Counted from the stretch's first letter, positions 50,665 through 59,037 are shown. The stretch: DNA of 64,000 nt from Brockia lithotrophica (GCA_003050565.1 PEBW01000001.1:293519-357518), one strand, 5' to 3'. Made by a program: numbers and translations. The notes: generated by a model not told the origin, from the sequence alone.

Positions 50665-51996
50665 CTACGCACGGTTCAACACGGATAGGGCGAGCTGGTA
50701 GGCGTTTGCAAAGAAATCCCTGACGGCCGCGAAGAGGATTCGCCACCAAGGGGCTTTGGGGACGTCCTCCCCGGCTACAAGCGGTATGTCGGGCGATTCT
50801 TCGAGGAGGGGGTACGGGCTATCCACATGGAGGTCGCCCACCTTTTCCCCCTTTTGCACCGGGGCGAAGAGGTTTGCGGCGGGAGACCAGTTCACCCGTA
50901 CGTCTCCCTCGCGGCCGACCGGGACGACGTCGACGACGTCCGCCGTAGGAACCGCGGGTACGCCGTCTTTCGTCCCCCGACGTACGGGAACGTCGCCCAG
51001 AGGCTGGCCGGCCGGGGCGACGACCTTGCGCGCAAAGTTTTGAAAGCCGTAGTTCAAGAGGGCATGGGCGGCGAGGAATCGGTTCTTGTCGGGTTCCGGG
51101 TCGGGTGCGGGCTCGGCTCCCATGACGACGGCGATGAGGCGCATGTCTCCGCGCTTGGCCGTGGCGGTGACGCAGTACTTTGCTTCATCCGTGTACCCCG
51201 TCTTCAACCCGTCCGCTCCTTCGTAGGCGAAACGAAGGCCGGGGAGGAGCTTGTTCCAATTCTCCATGGCGATTTCCTGCTTTCGGTTGGCTCCCGTGGG
51301 AAAGTTCTCCCGGACGATGGACGTGAAAGACAGGATTTCGGGCGTGTCGAGGAGGAGATGGCGGGCGAGGATCGCCGCGTCTCGGGCAGACATCACGTTC
51401 TTTTCTCCGTTGGCCTTCACGAAGGGGGCAAGTTCCTCTTCCGGATAGCCGTGGCACGTCACAAAGTGCGTGTGCGCCATGCCCAGGGACTTAGCCGTCT
51501 CGTTCATGAGGGAGACGAAGGCTTCCTGCGAACCGGCCACCTTTTCCGCCAGCGCGGCCGTGGCGTCGTTCGCCGAGTACACGGCCATGGCCGTAAAGAG
51601 CTCCCGCACCGTGCGCGTTTCGCCTTCTTCGAGAAATACGCGCGACCCCTTGTCCTTTCCCAGAAAAGCCGGGTATGCGCCGATCGTCACGGGATCGTCC
51701 CAACGGAGTTTCCCCTCTCGCACGGCCTTGAGTACGAGGTATTCGGTCATCATCTTCGTCATGCTCGCCGGAGGAAGCGGCTCCTCGGCGTTGTACGCGT
51801 AGAGGACGCGTCCGCTTTCGAACTCCACGAGGATCGCCGATCGTACGTTGAGTCGAAGCGGGTCCGGACCGGACGGGGGTGCGCTCTCCGCCCACGCCGG
51901 ATGTTGTCCGAGGAGAATCCCAAGTGCGGCGCCGATGAGGACCAAAGTGCGTGCGAGGCGGCGAAGCGCGTTCCGCACCGAACGGGGTTTGTCCAC
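50665..51996 (-). CDS. dacA: D-alanyl-D-alanine carboxypeptidase DacA (PBP5)
   Basis: 443 residues from the GTG at 51996 (GAGGAGGA 6 nt upstream); the frame to 52188 overlaps guaB. A signal peptide ends PAWA just before ESAPPSG. Active-site boxes are ASMTK (Ser-x-x-Lys), SAN (SxN) and LKTG (KTG). A C-terminal amphipathic helix anchors it to the membrane. It removes the terminal D-Ala from wall peptides. The neighbours guaB upstream and pdxS downstream match Bacillus order. Confidence 0.96.
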   Translation of the reverse strand: MDKPRSVRNALRRLARTLVLIGAALGILLGQHPAWAESAPPSGPDPLRLNVRSAILVEFESGRVLYAYNAEEPLPPASMTKMMTEYLVLKAVREGKLRWDDPVTIGAYPAFLGKDKGSRVFLEEGETRTVRELFTAMAVYSANDATAALAEKVAGSQEAFVSLMNETAKSLGMAHTHFVTCHGYPEEELAPFVKANGEKNVMSARDAAILARHLLLDTPEILSFTSIVRENFPTGANRKQEIAMENWNKLLPGLRFAYEGADGLKTGYTDEAKYCVTATAKRGDMRLIAVVMGAEPAPDPEPDKNRFLAAHALLNYGFQNFARKVVAPAGQPLGDVPVRRGTKDGVPAVPTADVVDVVPVGREGDVRVNWSPAANLFAPVQKGEKVGDLHVDSPYPLLEESPDIPLVAGEDVPKAPWWRILFAAVRDFFANAYQLALSVLNRA

Positions 51997-52097
51997 CGCA
52001 GCTCCTCCTCTCTCCCGAGGGCGTACCTGAGGCTTGTCCTCCTCCCCGGAATGAGTTCCGGGGCTTTCGCCGGCGGGTTCTGTAAGGGGAAGGCGCT

Positions 52098-53168
52098 TCA
52101 GGAAAGTTCCGTGCGCAGGTAGATATCGTGGGGATGGCTTTCCCGCAGACCGCTGCCGGTAATGCGGACGAACTGCCTCCGTTCCCAAAGGTCGGGAATC
52201 CTCCGCGCTCCCAGATACCCCATGCCGGAGCGAATCCCGCCAATGAGTTCAAAGACGACGTCGGCGAGGGGGCCCTTGTAGGGGACGTACCCTTCTACCC
52301 CTTCCGGCACGAACTTACCCGCTCCCTCCTGAAAGTAGCGATCGCTCGAACCCTCCGCCATCGCCCCCGCAGACCCCATCCCGCGGTAAGCCTTCATCTT
52401 TTTTCCGCCGACGGTTACCAGGTGACCCGGGGCCTCGTCCGTTCCCGCGAAGAGGGACCCGAACATGAGGGCGCTTGCTCCCGCGGCTAAAGCCTTTACG
52501 GCATCTCCCGAATGGCGCATTCCCCCGTCGGCTACGAGCGGGATTCCCGCGGCATGGGCCGCACGGGCGGCCCAAAGGATGGCCGTAAGCTGGGGGACGC
52601 CGACGCCCGCGACGATGCGCGTCGTGCAGATCGATCCCGGTCCTATACCCACCTTGACGCCGTCTGCACCTGCTTCGATAAGCGCGCGCGCCCCTTCTTC
52701 CGTGGCGATGTTTCCCGCGAGGACGTCCGCATGCGGGTGGCGCCGTTTGAGCGATGCCACCATTTCCAAAACGCGCTTCGAATGCCCGTGCGCCGTGTCG
52801 ACGACGAGGATGTCGACGCCCGCTTCTACGAGGAGGTCGGCGCGTCTAACGTGAGTTTCTCCCGTCCCCACTGCGGCGGCCGCCAGTAGGCCTTCGCGCT
52901 TCACGCGCGCGACCGCTTCCGCCTGCTTTTTGGGATCCATGTTTCGGTGAAGGACGCCGAGACCCCCGAGTTTTCCGAGGGCTACGGCCATCTCCCATCC
53001 CGTGACGGTGTCCATGGCGGCGCTCAATACGGGGATGTCCAGACGGTGGTTGCGCGTGACGTAGGTTGCAAGTTCCGCCTCCACGGGAATTACTTCGGAA
53101 TACCGGGGGACGAGCAAGACATCGTCGAACGTGAGGGCTTCGGTCCACGTGTCGGCAGAAAATTCCAT
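52098..53168 (-). CDS. guaB: IMP dehydrogenase without CBS domains
   Basis: 356 residues from the ATG at 53168, with GGGAGGA 9 nt upstream; the longer frame to 53354 is not credible. Active-site loop [17 protein letters not shown] carries the catalytic Cys, and the flap has [10 protein letters not shown] then SSDRYFQE and VEGYVPYKG, which marks IMPDH, not GMP reductase. The usual tandem CBS module (about 120 residues) between [11 protein letters not shown] and the second half is absent. It makes XMP for GTP synthesis. Without CBS the adenine/guanine nucleotide control of the enzyme should be lost. Confidence 0.93.
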   Translation of the reverse strand: MEFSADTWTEALTFDDVLLVPRYSEVIPVEAELATYVTRNHRLDIPVLSAAMDTVTGWEMAVALGKLGGLGVLHRNMDPKKQAEAVARVKREGLLAAAAVGTGETHVRRADLLVEAGVDILVVDTAHGHSKRVLEMVASLKRRHPHADVLAGNIATEEGARALIEAGADGVKVGIGPGSICTTRIVAGVGVPQLTAILWAARAAHAAGIPLVADGGMRHSGDAVKALAAGASALMFGSLFAGTDEAPGHLVTVGGKKMKAYRGMGSAGAMAEGSSDRYFQEGAGKFVPEGVEGYVPYKGPLADVVFELIGGIRSGMGYLGARRIPDLWERRQFVRITGSGLRESHPHDIYLRTELS

Positions 53169-53196
53169 GGTTGGGCATCCTCCCGGAGGCGATGGT

Positions 53197-53589
53197 ATGA
53201 AAAATGGATTGGAGGTATGGGCGGGCGACGATGGACATTCCTCTAGTTCGTCCCGAGAAAACCTTCTCACCCTTGAGGCGGGCGTGCGATTTGTCCTCCG
53301 CCGGGCATACGCCCCTTGGCCCGAACCCGATCGTTCGCGGCTCGTGTACGCCAACGCACCAGGGGTGCAAGCCTTTTATACCCAGGGCAAGGTGTTTTGG
53401 GATGCGGCACAGGAAGCGAGGGAGCTCCCCGTTCGCTACCTCTTATGCTACACTGCAGCGCACAACCGGGGAAAGGTGCGCATCCTCTTTGCGGACCCCC
53501 ACTATCCTCGTGGGCGTTCGGACCTCACCCACGGCCTCTCCCTTCGCTCCGGACGGCGGGAAGCGGGTGAGCTCAGCGGCGAGGTCTAG
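53197..53589 (+). CDS. Hypothetical protein (plus-strand, orphan)
   Basis: 130 residues from an ATG at 53197 with GGAGG 7 nt upstream, and an intrinsic terminator 15 bp after its stop on the same strand. These two signals support a real gene, although it runs against every neighbour. The sequence has RFVLRRAYAPWPEPDRSRLVYA, AFYTQGKVFWDAAQEAR and LLCYTAAHNRGKVRILFADPHY. No signal peptide or membrane helix is seen and no family is recognised. It starts only 28 bp from the guaB start, divergently. Confidence 0.55.
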   Translation: MKNGLEVWAGDDGHSSSSSRENLLTLEAGVRFVLRRAYAPWPEPDRSRLVYANAPGVQAFYTQGKVFWDAAQEARELPVRYLLCYTAAHNRGKVRILFADPHYPRGRSDLTHGLSLRSGRREAGELSGEV

Positions 53590-53604
53590 GTCGAACCCCA
53601 AGGG

Positions 53605-53628
53605 CGAGGCTTCCGAGCCTCGTCTTTT
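53605..53628 (+). terminator. Intrinsic terminator after the orphan plus-strand gene
   Basis: Stem CGAGGCT / AGCCTCG with a 4-base loop, then TCTTTT. It reads in the plus direction and overlaps the Noc-like site. Confidence 0.85.
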
Positions 53629-53638
53629 CCCGGGAAAT
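53625..53638. promoter_or_regulatory. Second Noc-binding-site-like palindrome
   Basis: TTTTCCCGGGAAAT, one mismatch from the Noc consensus core (ATTTCCCGGGAAAT). It lies in the 59-bp gap between the convergent orphan gene and metF, where protein coding does not constrain it. Confidence 0.5.
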
Positions 53639-53648
53639 ATCTGCCGGC

Positions 53649-54521
53649 CTACTTCCGCGCGAACTGCCGGCGGAGGTACTCTACGAGCGGACGTAAGATG
53701 TCTGCCTTTCTCCCCGGGGTGACGAGGTAGACGCCGGCAAAACTCGACAGGAGGGACTTGTTTCGTTCGAAGAGGTCGAGGAGGAACTCTACCCCTATCT
53801 CCGGGTCCTCCGGACGTTCGGCGTACGCCCGGAGTAGGGAGTCCGGTACGGAGAACCCGGGGACGGACGCCATGAAACGCGCGTTTTTTTCCGAGACGAG
53901 GGGCATAAACCCGGGGTAGAGTTCGATTCCGGCGGGGAGGAAAGAGCGAAGATCGTCGAGGGCCTCGAGCATCCGGTCGCTGAAGAGCGGCTGGGTGAGG
54001 AAGAACGTCGCACCTGCTTCGACTTTGCGCAAGGCACGTTCCCGCGAAAAGCCCCCTGCGGACGTGGGATTGAGCGCTCCGCCGATGCGGAAGGAGGTCG
54101 GGTTTTTCAGCGGCCTGCCGAAAAAGGAACGCCCCTCGTTCATCCCCCGCACGAGGTGCATGAGGTCGATGGACGTCCGTTCGTAGACGGTTTTCCCCTC
54201 CGGATGGTCGCCGAGCCTCATGGCGTCGCCGCTGATGATGAGGACGTCTTGTATTCCCAGCGCTGCGAGGCCGAAAAAGAGGGACTGCTGCGCGAGGAGG
54301 TTGCGGTCGCGCGTGTTCACGTGAAGGACTACGGGAAGACCCACCTTCTGCCGGACGAGCTGGGCGGCGACGACGTTTGCCATCCGCGCTTGGGCGAGCG
54401 AGTTGTCGGAAAGGGTGACGGCGTCTACGTCCATGGCAGACAAGGCTTCTACGTTGGCGAGAAACGGCCCAACGACGTTGCTCTTTGGGGGGGGAACTTC
54501 CACGAGAATTCGGAAGGCCAA
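53649..54521 (-). CDS. metF: Methylenetetrahydrofolate reductase family protein
   Basis: 290 residues from the TTG at 54521, with AAAGGAGG 9 nt upstream; the frame to 54860 is unlikely. The TIM-barrel shows SDNSLAQARMANVVAAQLV, VVLHVNTRDRNLLAQQSLFFG, DVLIISGDAMRLGDHPEG and LTQPLFSDRMLEAL, as in flavin-type MetF. It reduces 5,10-methylene-THF to 5-methyl-THF for methionine synthesis or one-carbon flow. It lies between guaB and the transketolase C half. Confidence 0.85.
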   Translation of the reverse strand: MAFRILVEVPPPKSNVVGPFLANVEALSAMDVDAVTLSDNSLAQARMANVVAAQLVRQKVGLPVVLHVNTRDRNLLAQQSLFFGLAALGIQDVLIISGDAMRLGDHPEGKTVYERTSIDLMHLVRGMNEGRSFFGRPLKNPTSFRIGGALNPTSAGGFSRERALRKVEAGATFFLTQPLFSDRMLEALDDLRSFLPAGIELYPGFMPLVSEKNARFMASVPGFSVPDSLLRAYAERPEDPEIGVEFLLDLFERNKSLLSSFAGVYLVTPGRKADILRPLVEYLRRQFARK

Positions 54522-54642
54522 GGAGCCGATCCTCCTTTCGCGCGGCACTTCGCCGGTGAACTCCGAGGTTGAAGGCGGGGTTACAAGTTCCTCTGGATCT
54601 CTGTCGGGAAAGCTCGTCCGAACCGCGGGGAGAAGCCGATGC

Positions 54643-54673
54643 AGAAAAAGCCCTTCCCCGCAGGAAGGGCTTT
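54643..54673 (-). terminator. Intrinsic terminator after transketolase C half
   Basis: Stem AAAGCCCTTCC / GGAAGGGCTTT with a 5-base loop and extra T's, 46 bp past the stop of the gene at 54719. Confidence 0.88.
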
Positions 54674-54718
54674 GCGCAGATCGCGCGGTTGCCGATTGCG
54701 GGAAGGACCGGGTGTCCC

Positions 54719-55660
54719 CTACCTGCCGCTCAGATCTCCATCGCGCCGGCGCTCGAGAAATTCGCGGGCCGATTCTGCCACCCGATCGGGATCGAGCCCC
54801 CCTTCTTGGGCCGTTTCCGGCGTCTCGGGAGCGCCCAGCCGAAGGAGTGGGATCGGGCATTCACGGGAGAGGAATTCGGCGACGGCTCCTCCGAGTCCGC
54901 CTACCGTAGTGTGGTCTTCGAGCGTGACGACGACGCCCGTACGGCAGGCCCACTCGGCCAAGGACCGTTCGTCCAACGGCTTGAGCGTCGAAGCGTTGAG
55001 AACGGTGGCCTCGATGCTTTCCCCGGCTAGCCGCTTTGCGACCTCAAGCGCGGTATGGACGAGAGGTCCAGCGGCCACGAGGAGGAGGTCCGAACCCTCG
55101 CGCAAAAGCTTCCAGCGACCGATCACGAAGTCTTCCGACCGGTCGGTCACGGGAGGGACATCCCAAGAGGAAAGCCGGAGGTAGGCGGGTCCGTCGTAGG
55201 CGACGAGCGCCTGCGCCGCACGGTAGGCCTCGTGGGCGTCCGCAGGTACGACGACGGTCATGTGTGGCAGGACGCGCATGACCGCGAGGTCGAAGAGTGC
55301 TTGCCGCGGGGCGCCCGCGTCGTTGCCCAGGGCACTTCCTTCGAGCCCTACGATTTTTGCATTTAGCCGCGGGATGGCGATCGTTTGGGCGATAAAGGGG
55401 AACGCCCTTTGGGAGGCGTGGGCGGCGAGGGTGATCGCTACGGGAATGAATCCGGTTGTCGCGAGCCCGGCGGCCATCCCCACCATCGTCGCTTCGGCGA
55501 CGCCGACGTTGATGAGGCGATCCGGATAGAGCTCGCGGAAGGGTACGAGGAACGAATGGGCGGCGCGATCGGCATCCAGGAGGATGAGATTGGAATACGT
55601 TTGGGCGAGCCCGACGACCGCTTCCGCAAAACCGTGGACCGACGCCGACCCCCGGCTCAT
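54719..55660 (-). CDS. Transketolase, C-terminal subunit
   Basis: 313 residues; ATG at 55660. Pyrimidine-binding and C-terminal parts of transketolase: INVGVAEATMVGMAAGLATTGFIP holds the catalytic Glu that activates TPP, and DHTTVGGLGGAVAEFL lies near the end. It must pair with an N half, most likely the product of the gene at 44122. It lies 18 bp after the transaldolase gene, giving a pentose-phosphate pair. Confidence 0.94.
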   Translation of the reverse strand: MSRGSASVHGFAEAVVGLAQTYSNLILLDADRAAHSFLVPFRELYPDRLINVGVAEATMVGMAAGLATTGFIPVAITLAAHASQRAFPFIAQTIAIPRLNAKIVGLEGSALGNDAGAPRQALFDLAVMRVLPHMTVVVPADAHEAYRAAQALVAYDGPAYLRLSSWDVPPVTDRSEDFVIGRWKLLREGSDLLLVAAGPLVHTALEVAKRLAGESIEATVLNASTLKPLDERSLAEWACRTGVVVTLEDHTTVGGLGGAVAEFLSRECPIPLLRLGAPETPETAQEGGLDPDRVAESAREFLERRRDGDLSGR

Positions 55661-55678
55661 GCGATTTCCCCCTTTACA

Positions 55679-56341
55679 TCATCGGCTGTTTCCTTGGTTT
55701 TGAAGGGTTTGCCAGTCTCGGAGGAAGCGCTCGATCCCCGCATCCGTGAGAGGGTGGCGCAGAATTTGCCCGAGAACTTTCGGGGGAACGGTGACGACGT
55801 GCGCCCCCACCCGGGCCGCTTCTAGGACGTGTAAAGGGTGGCGGATGCTCGAGGCGATAACTTGCGTGGGAAGGTCGTACGTGCGCAAGATGTGTACGAG
55901 GTCGCGCACGACGTCCATTCCGTCGTGGACGATGTCGTCCAGCCGCCCCGCAAAGGGGCTCACGTACGTCGCCCCGGCCTTTGCCGCGAGCAATCCTTGG
56001 AGTGCCGTAAAGACGAGGGTTACGTTCGTGGAAATCCCCTCTCTGCTCAGCACGCGGACGGCGCGCAAGCCTTCATGGGTCATCGGGATCTTGACCACAG
56101 TAGGGAGACCCCAAGCCGCGATTTCCCTCGCCTCCCGGATCATCCCTTCGGTGTCCGTGGCGATGACCTCGACGCTGATCGGACCGTTGACGACGTCGGC
56201 GATTTCCCGGATCAAATTCGGAAGGTCCCTCCGGCCCGTTTGCGCCACGAGGGAGGGGTTCGTCGTCACCCCGTCGACAACGCCGAGTTCCGCGTAAGCC
56301 CGAATTTCCGCGACTTCGGCCGTGTCCAAGAAGATCTTCAC
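55679..56341 (-). CDS. Transaldolase / fructose-6-phosphate aldolase (small form)
   Basis: 220 residues from the GTG at 56341, with AAGGAGG upstream. The start VKIFLDTAEVAEIR, then GVTTNPSLVAQTG, and the Schiff-base Lys in TVVKIPMTHEGLRA; VSPFAGRLDDI is a family block. The small (MipB/TalC) class is a decamer that acts as transaldolase in Bacillota. With transketolase it would regenerate Calvin-cycle pentoses. It has a SigA promoter identical in its hexamers to that of rbcL. Confidence 0.93.
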   Translation of the reverse strand: MKIFLDTAEVAEIRAYAELGVVDGVTTNPSLVAQTGRRDLPNLIREIADVVNGPISVEVIATDTEGMIREAREIAAWGLPTVVKIPMTHEGLRAVRVLSREGISTNVTLVFTALQGLLAAKAGATYVSPFAGRLDDIVHDGMDVVRDLVHILRTYDLPTQVIASSIRHPLHVLEAARVGAHVVTVPPKVLGQILRHPLTDAGIERFLRDWQTLQNQGNSR

Positions 56342-56372
56342 ACAGGCCCCTCCTTTGGCAGAGGCGATGATC

Positions 56373-56401
56373 AGTATACCCGAGAGAAGGTGAAAGTTCA
56401 A
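56373..56401 (-). promoter_or_regulatory. Promoter of the transaldolase-transketolase C operon
   Basis: -35 TTGAAC at 56396-56401, 17-bp spacer, -10 TATACT at 56373-56378, 32 bp before the start. It shares ATTGAACTTTC and GGTATACTG with the rbcL promoter. Confidence 0.9.
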
Positions 56402-56586
56402 TCAAGTTTGACGTAAGGAGGCCGTTTCAGGCGCTCTCCGCCTTCGAGTGTATGCCTTTCGCCCGCACGCGGCAAGGGCTTCCGAGCGCGAAGGGGATTC
56501 GCCTCTCCCTTTCTCGAGGACGCCCCGACTCGCAGGAAACCACCTTCATATCCTTGGGCTAAGGCGGAGGACCGTGCCCCGACCCC

Positions 56587-56615
56587 TTGCGGGGAATGCC
56601 CCCTAAGGGTACAAT
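56587..56615 (+). promoter_or_regulatory. Promoter of tRNA-Arg
   Basis: -35 TTGCGG at 56587-56592, 17-bp spacer, -10 TACAAT at 56610-56615, 13 bp before the tRNA. The 56402-56586 stretch between the two divergent promoters shows no gene. Confidence 0.8.
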
Positions 56616-56627
56616 GTACCATGAGAT

Positions 56628-56704
56628 GGTCCCGTAGCTCAGGTGGATAGAGCAGCAGTTTCCTAAACTGCGTGTCGGAGGTTCGAATCCTCTCGGGACC
56701 ACCA
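56628..56704 (+). tRNA. tRNA-Arg (anticodon CCT)
   Basis: 77 nt with encoded CCA. Acceptor GGTCCCG / CGGGACC, anticodon loop TTCCTAA reads AGG codons, and the T loop TTCGAAT is standard. Confidence 0.97.
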
Positions 56705-57056
56705 TGTATTTTTTGTTTAATTTGTTTTGAAATTTTAGTATGTTATGTTTAAACCTAGTTTAGTCCACCTTTTTGCCGGGTTCGCCGATGCCCGTACGGA
56801 AAACGCCCTGCGATGCACGCTTCCCAAATCCTCTTGCGTCAGCGCTGCGCGCCGTTTAATCCTGCGCAAAGCCCGTATACCCCATGGTCTTTTGAAGTCT
56901 TTCTGCCTTGGGATAGCGCCGGAAAAATCGCCGGATGTTGTCTTCGCAATCTAGCACGGTACGGGCCATCGCTCCATCTGCACGCTTGAAACTCCGGAAT
57001 ACGGGTAGCGCTCGGGCCAAATCCGCCGGTTGCTTTGGGAGCGTTTGTCTCCGTGT
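56705..57056. other. Gene-poor region after tRNA-Arg
   Basis: The first ~60 bp is very AT-rich (runs of T and A) against a GC-rich chromosome; the rest returns to average. A minus-strand frame ending at 56856 reads a tail ARTVLDCEDNIRRFFRRYPK that looks protein-like but has no start or domain. It might be a remnant of something inserted next to the tRNA. No repeat of the tRNA 3' end was seen. Confidence 0.5.
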
Positions 57057-57090
57057 AAAAAACCGCCCTCTCGATCCCGTTCGAGAGGGC
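57057..57090 (-). terminator. Terminator of the tRNA-fMet/tRNA-Lys operon
   Basis: Minus-strand stem GCCCTCTCGA / TCGAGAGGGC with a 6-base loop, then GGTTTTTT. It lies 84 bp past the tRNA-Lys end. Confidence 0.9.
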
Positions 57091-57173
57091 GCACGGTGAG
57101 TTAGGTGATCCCGCATTTTGTATGCTCTATGTTGGATGTGGGAAACCCGCTGAACGTCGCATAGGGATTGAGA

Positions 57174-57250
57174 TGGTGGGCCATGAGGGACTCGAACCCC
57201 CGACACCCTGATTAAGAGTCAGGTGCTCTACCAAGCTGAGCTAATGGCCC
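57174..57250 (-). tRNA. tRNA-Lys (anticodon CTT)
   Basis: 77 nt, acceptor GGGCCAT / ATGGCCC, loop CTCTTAA reads AAG, encoded CCA. Co-transcribed with tRNA-fMet, 3 bp apart. Confidence 0.97.
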
Positions 57251-57253
57251 GTA

Positions 57254-57330
<77 letters not shown>

Positions 57331-57353
57331 ATGTAATCCGACCAGCAAAAGGT

Positions 57354-57382
57354 ATCTTACCAGGTTGACATTGGGATGTCAA
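57354..57382 (-). promoter_or_regulatory. Promoter of the tRNA-fMet/tRNA-Lys operon
   Basis: -35 TTGACA at 57377-57382, 17-bp spacer, -10 TAAGAT at 57354-57359. The -35 hexamer is part of a perfect inverted repeat TTGACAT / ATGTCAA (57365-57382). Confidence 0.9.
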
Positions 57383-57417
57383 GGGGGGTCTGAATTTCGG
57401 AAGCGACTTTTCGTAGG

Positions 57418-57446
57418 TTGCACTCGTCTAGTAAGATTGTTATCCT
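57418..57446 (+). promoter_or_regulatory. Promoter of mntH
   Basis: -35 TTGCAC at 57418-57423, 17-bp spacer, -10 TATCCT at 57441-57446. It leaves a leader of about 95 nt before the GTG. A palindrome lies just after the -10. Confidence 0.65.
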
Positions 57447-57454
57447 AAAACTGT

Positions 57455-57470
57455 GTTTCCTCAGGGAAAC
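57455..57470. promoter_or_regulatory. MntR-like operator in the mntH leader
   Basis: GTTTCCTCAGGGAAAC, an inverted repeat (GTTTCC / GGAAAC). It matches the Bacillus MntR box (TTTGCCTTAAGGAAAC) at 12 of 16 positions. Its place at about +3 suits Mn-dependent repression. Confidence 0.55.
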
Positions 57471-57551
57471 GAACGTCCGCTTCAGGAAAAGCCGGGGGCA
57501 CGCGCGCATCCCTCAAAACTGACGTAGTCCGGTTCGAAGGAGTGATCGTCC

Positions 57552-58826
57552 GTGGAAGTCGGGCAAACGTACGATCGCGCCCAGCGCGTGCTGCGCGAAC
57601 GACCCCGGGGCTTACGGGGGATTTTGCCGTTTTTGGGGCCGGCGTTCATCGCCTCCGTCGCGTACATCGATCCCGGAAACTACGCGACGAACATCGCTGC
57701 CGGATCGAAGTACGGCTACCAGCTTCTCTGGGTCGTCCTCGCCGGCAACCTCATGGCCATCTTCATCCAGGCCCTTTCCGCAAAGCTTGGGATCGCCACG
57801 GGGATGGACCTTCCGGAGCTCGTACGGGAGCACTTCGGGCCCAGGGTCGGAATCTTCATGTGGCTCCAAGGTGAGCTCATCATCGTGGCGACGGATCTCG
57901 CCGAATTCATGGGGGGAGCGCTTGGTATCCATCTCCTCACGGGGATGTCCATGAACGCGAGTGCCTTGGTGACGGCCGTTCTCTCCTTTGCCGTGCTGGA
58001 ACTTGGGCGGCGGGGAGTTCGCCCCCTCGAGCTCGCCATCGCCGCCCTCGTCACCGTGGTTACCTTTTCCTTCGTGGTCGAGGTGTTCTTTACGGGCGTT
58101 CGGCCCCTTCCTCTGATCCGCGGTCTTTTCGTTCCTTCATTTCCCGACGATGAGAGCGTCCTCCTTGCCGCGGGGATCCTGGGAGCGACGGTCATGCCCC
58201 ATGCGATTTACCTCCATTCGGCGCTTACGAAGCGGCGGGTGATCGGCGAGACCTCGGAGGAGCGGAAGCAATTGTACCGCCTGGAACTCCTCGATCTGGG
58301 AATCGCCATGGGCGTGGCGGGGGTGATCAACATGAGCATGCTCGTCGTCGCCGCGTCCCTCTTCCACGAGCGCGGCCTCTTCGTAAGCGAGTTGGATCAA
58401 GCCCACGCCCTCTTAGGCGAACACCTTTCTCCCTTCGCGGCGACGCTCTTTGCCGTGGGGCTTACGGCCTCCGGCCTTTCGAGCTCCTCCGTGGGGATCC
58501 TTTCCGGCGACGTGGTCATGCGGGGGTTCATCCGCTTTCGCATTCCCATATACCTTCGCCGCGCGTTGAGCATCCTTCCCCCGCTCGCGATCCTCTTCAT
58601 GGGGATGAACCCGAGCGACGCCCTTCTCTACAGCCAGGTATTCCTCTCGTTTGGCATCGCCCTGGCCCTCCTTCCCCTCGTGTACTTCACCGCCCAAAGA
58701 CGGTACATGGGAGAGCTCGTAAACCGACCGCTCACCACGTTTGCCGCCACGATAGTTTCGGCGGTTGTGCTCGCCCTCAACGGGTACATCCTCTACGCTT
58801 CCCTCGTGCTCGGGGCTAGTTTTTGA
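57552..58826 (+). CDS. mntH: NRAMP-family Mn2+/Fe2+ transporter
   Basis: 424 residues with about 11 membrane helices; GTG at 57552 after GAAGGAG. Metal-site motifs are intact: DPGN in VAYIDPGNYATN (helix 1) and MPH in ATVMPHAIYLHS (helix 6). It imports Mn2+ with protons. An MntR-like box precedes it, and no mntR gene is in the window. It stands alone between tRNA genes. Confidence 0.95.
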   Translation: MEVGQTYDRAQRVLRERPRGLRGILPFLGPAFIASVAYIDPGNYATNIAAGSKYGYQLLWVVLAGNLMAIFIQALSAKLGIATGMDLPELVREHFGPRVGIFMWLQGELIIVATDLAEFMGGALGIHLLTGMSMNASALVTAVLSFAVLELGRRGVRPLELAIAALVTVVTFSFVVEVFFTGVRPLPLIRGLFVPSFPDDESVLLAAGILGATVMPHAIYLHSALTKRRVIGETSEERKQLYRLELLDLGIAMGVAGVINMSMLVVAASLFHERGLFVSELDQAHALLGEHLSPFAATLFAVGLTASGLSSSSVGILSGDVVMRGFIRFRIPIYLRRALSILPPLAILFMGMNPSDALLYSQVFLSFGIALALLPLVYFTAQRRYMGELVNRPLTTFAATIVSAVVLALNGYILYASLVLGASF

Positions 58827-58859
58827 CGGGAATTTCCGGGCTGTCTTGCGCAATTGTCC

Positions 58860-58888
58860 TTGACAGGGAGATTCACGGGTGCTATGAT
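58860..58888 (+). promoter_or_regulatory. Promoter of tRNA-Gly
   Basis: -35 TTGACA at 58860-58865, 17-bp spacer, -10 TATGAT at 58883-58888, 34 bp before the tRNA. Strong match. Confidence 0.92.
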
Positions 58889-58922
58889 ATCCCTTGCAGC
58901 GGTAGGGATGGTGTTTCCGCCT

Positions 58923-58997
58923 GCGGACGTAGTTCAGGGGTAGAACGCAACCTTGCCAAGGTTGAGGTCGCGGGTTCGAATCCCGTCGTCCGCTCCA
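58923..58997 (+). tRNA. tRNA-Gly (anticodon GCC)
   Basis: 75 nt, acceptor GCGGACG / CGTCCGC, loop TTGCCAA, encoded CCA. Confidence 0.97.
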
Positions 58998-59010
58998 GAT
59001 GAACGCAAAC

Positions 59011-59037
59011 GGGCGGTGAAATCCGCCCTTTTTCTTT
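59011..59037 (+). terminator. Terminator after tRNA-Gly
   Basis: Stem GGGCGG / CCGCCC with a 6-base loop, then TTTTTCTTTT. Confidence 0.92.

Noticed and set aside
56856..57206. 116-codon minus-strand frame between tRNAs
   Set aside because: Its start lies inside tRNA-Lys and it runs across the tRNA terminator. Only the short tail is noted as a possible remnant.
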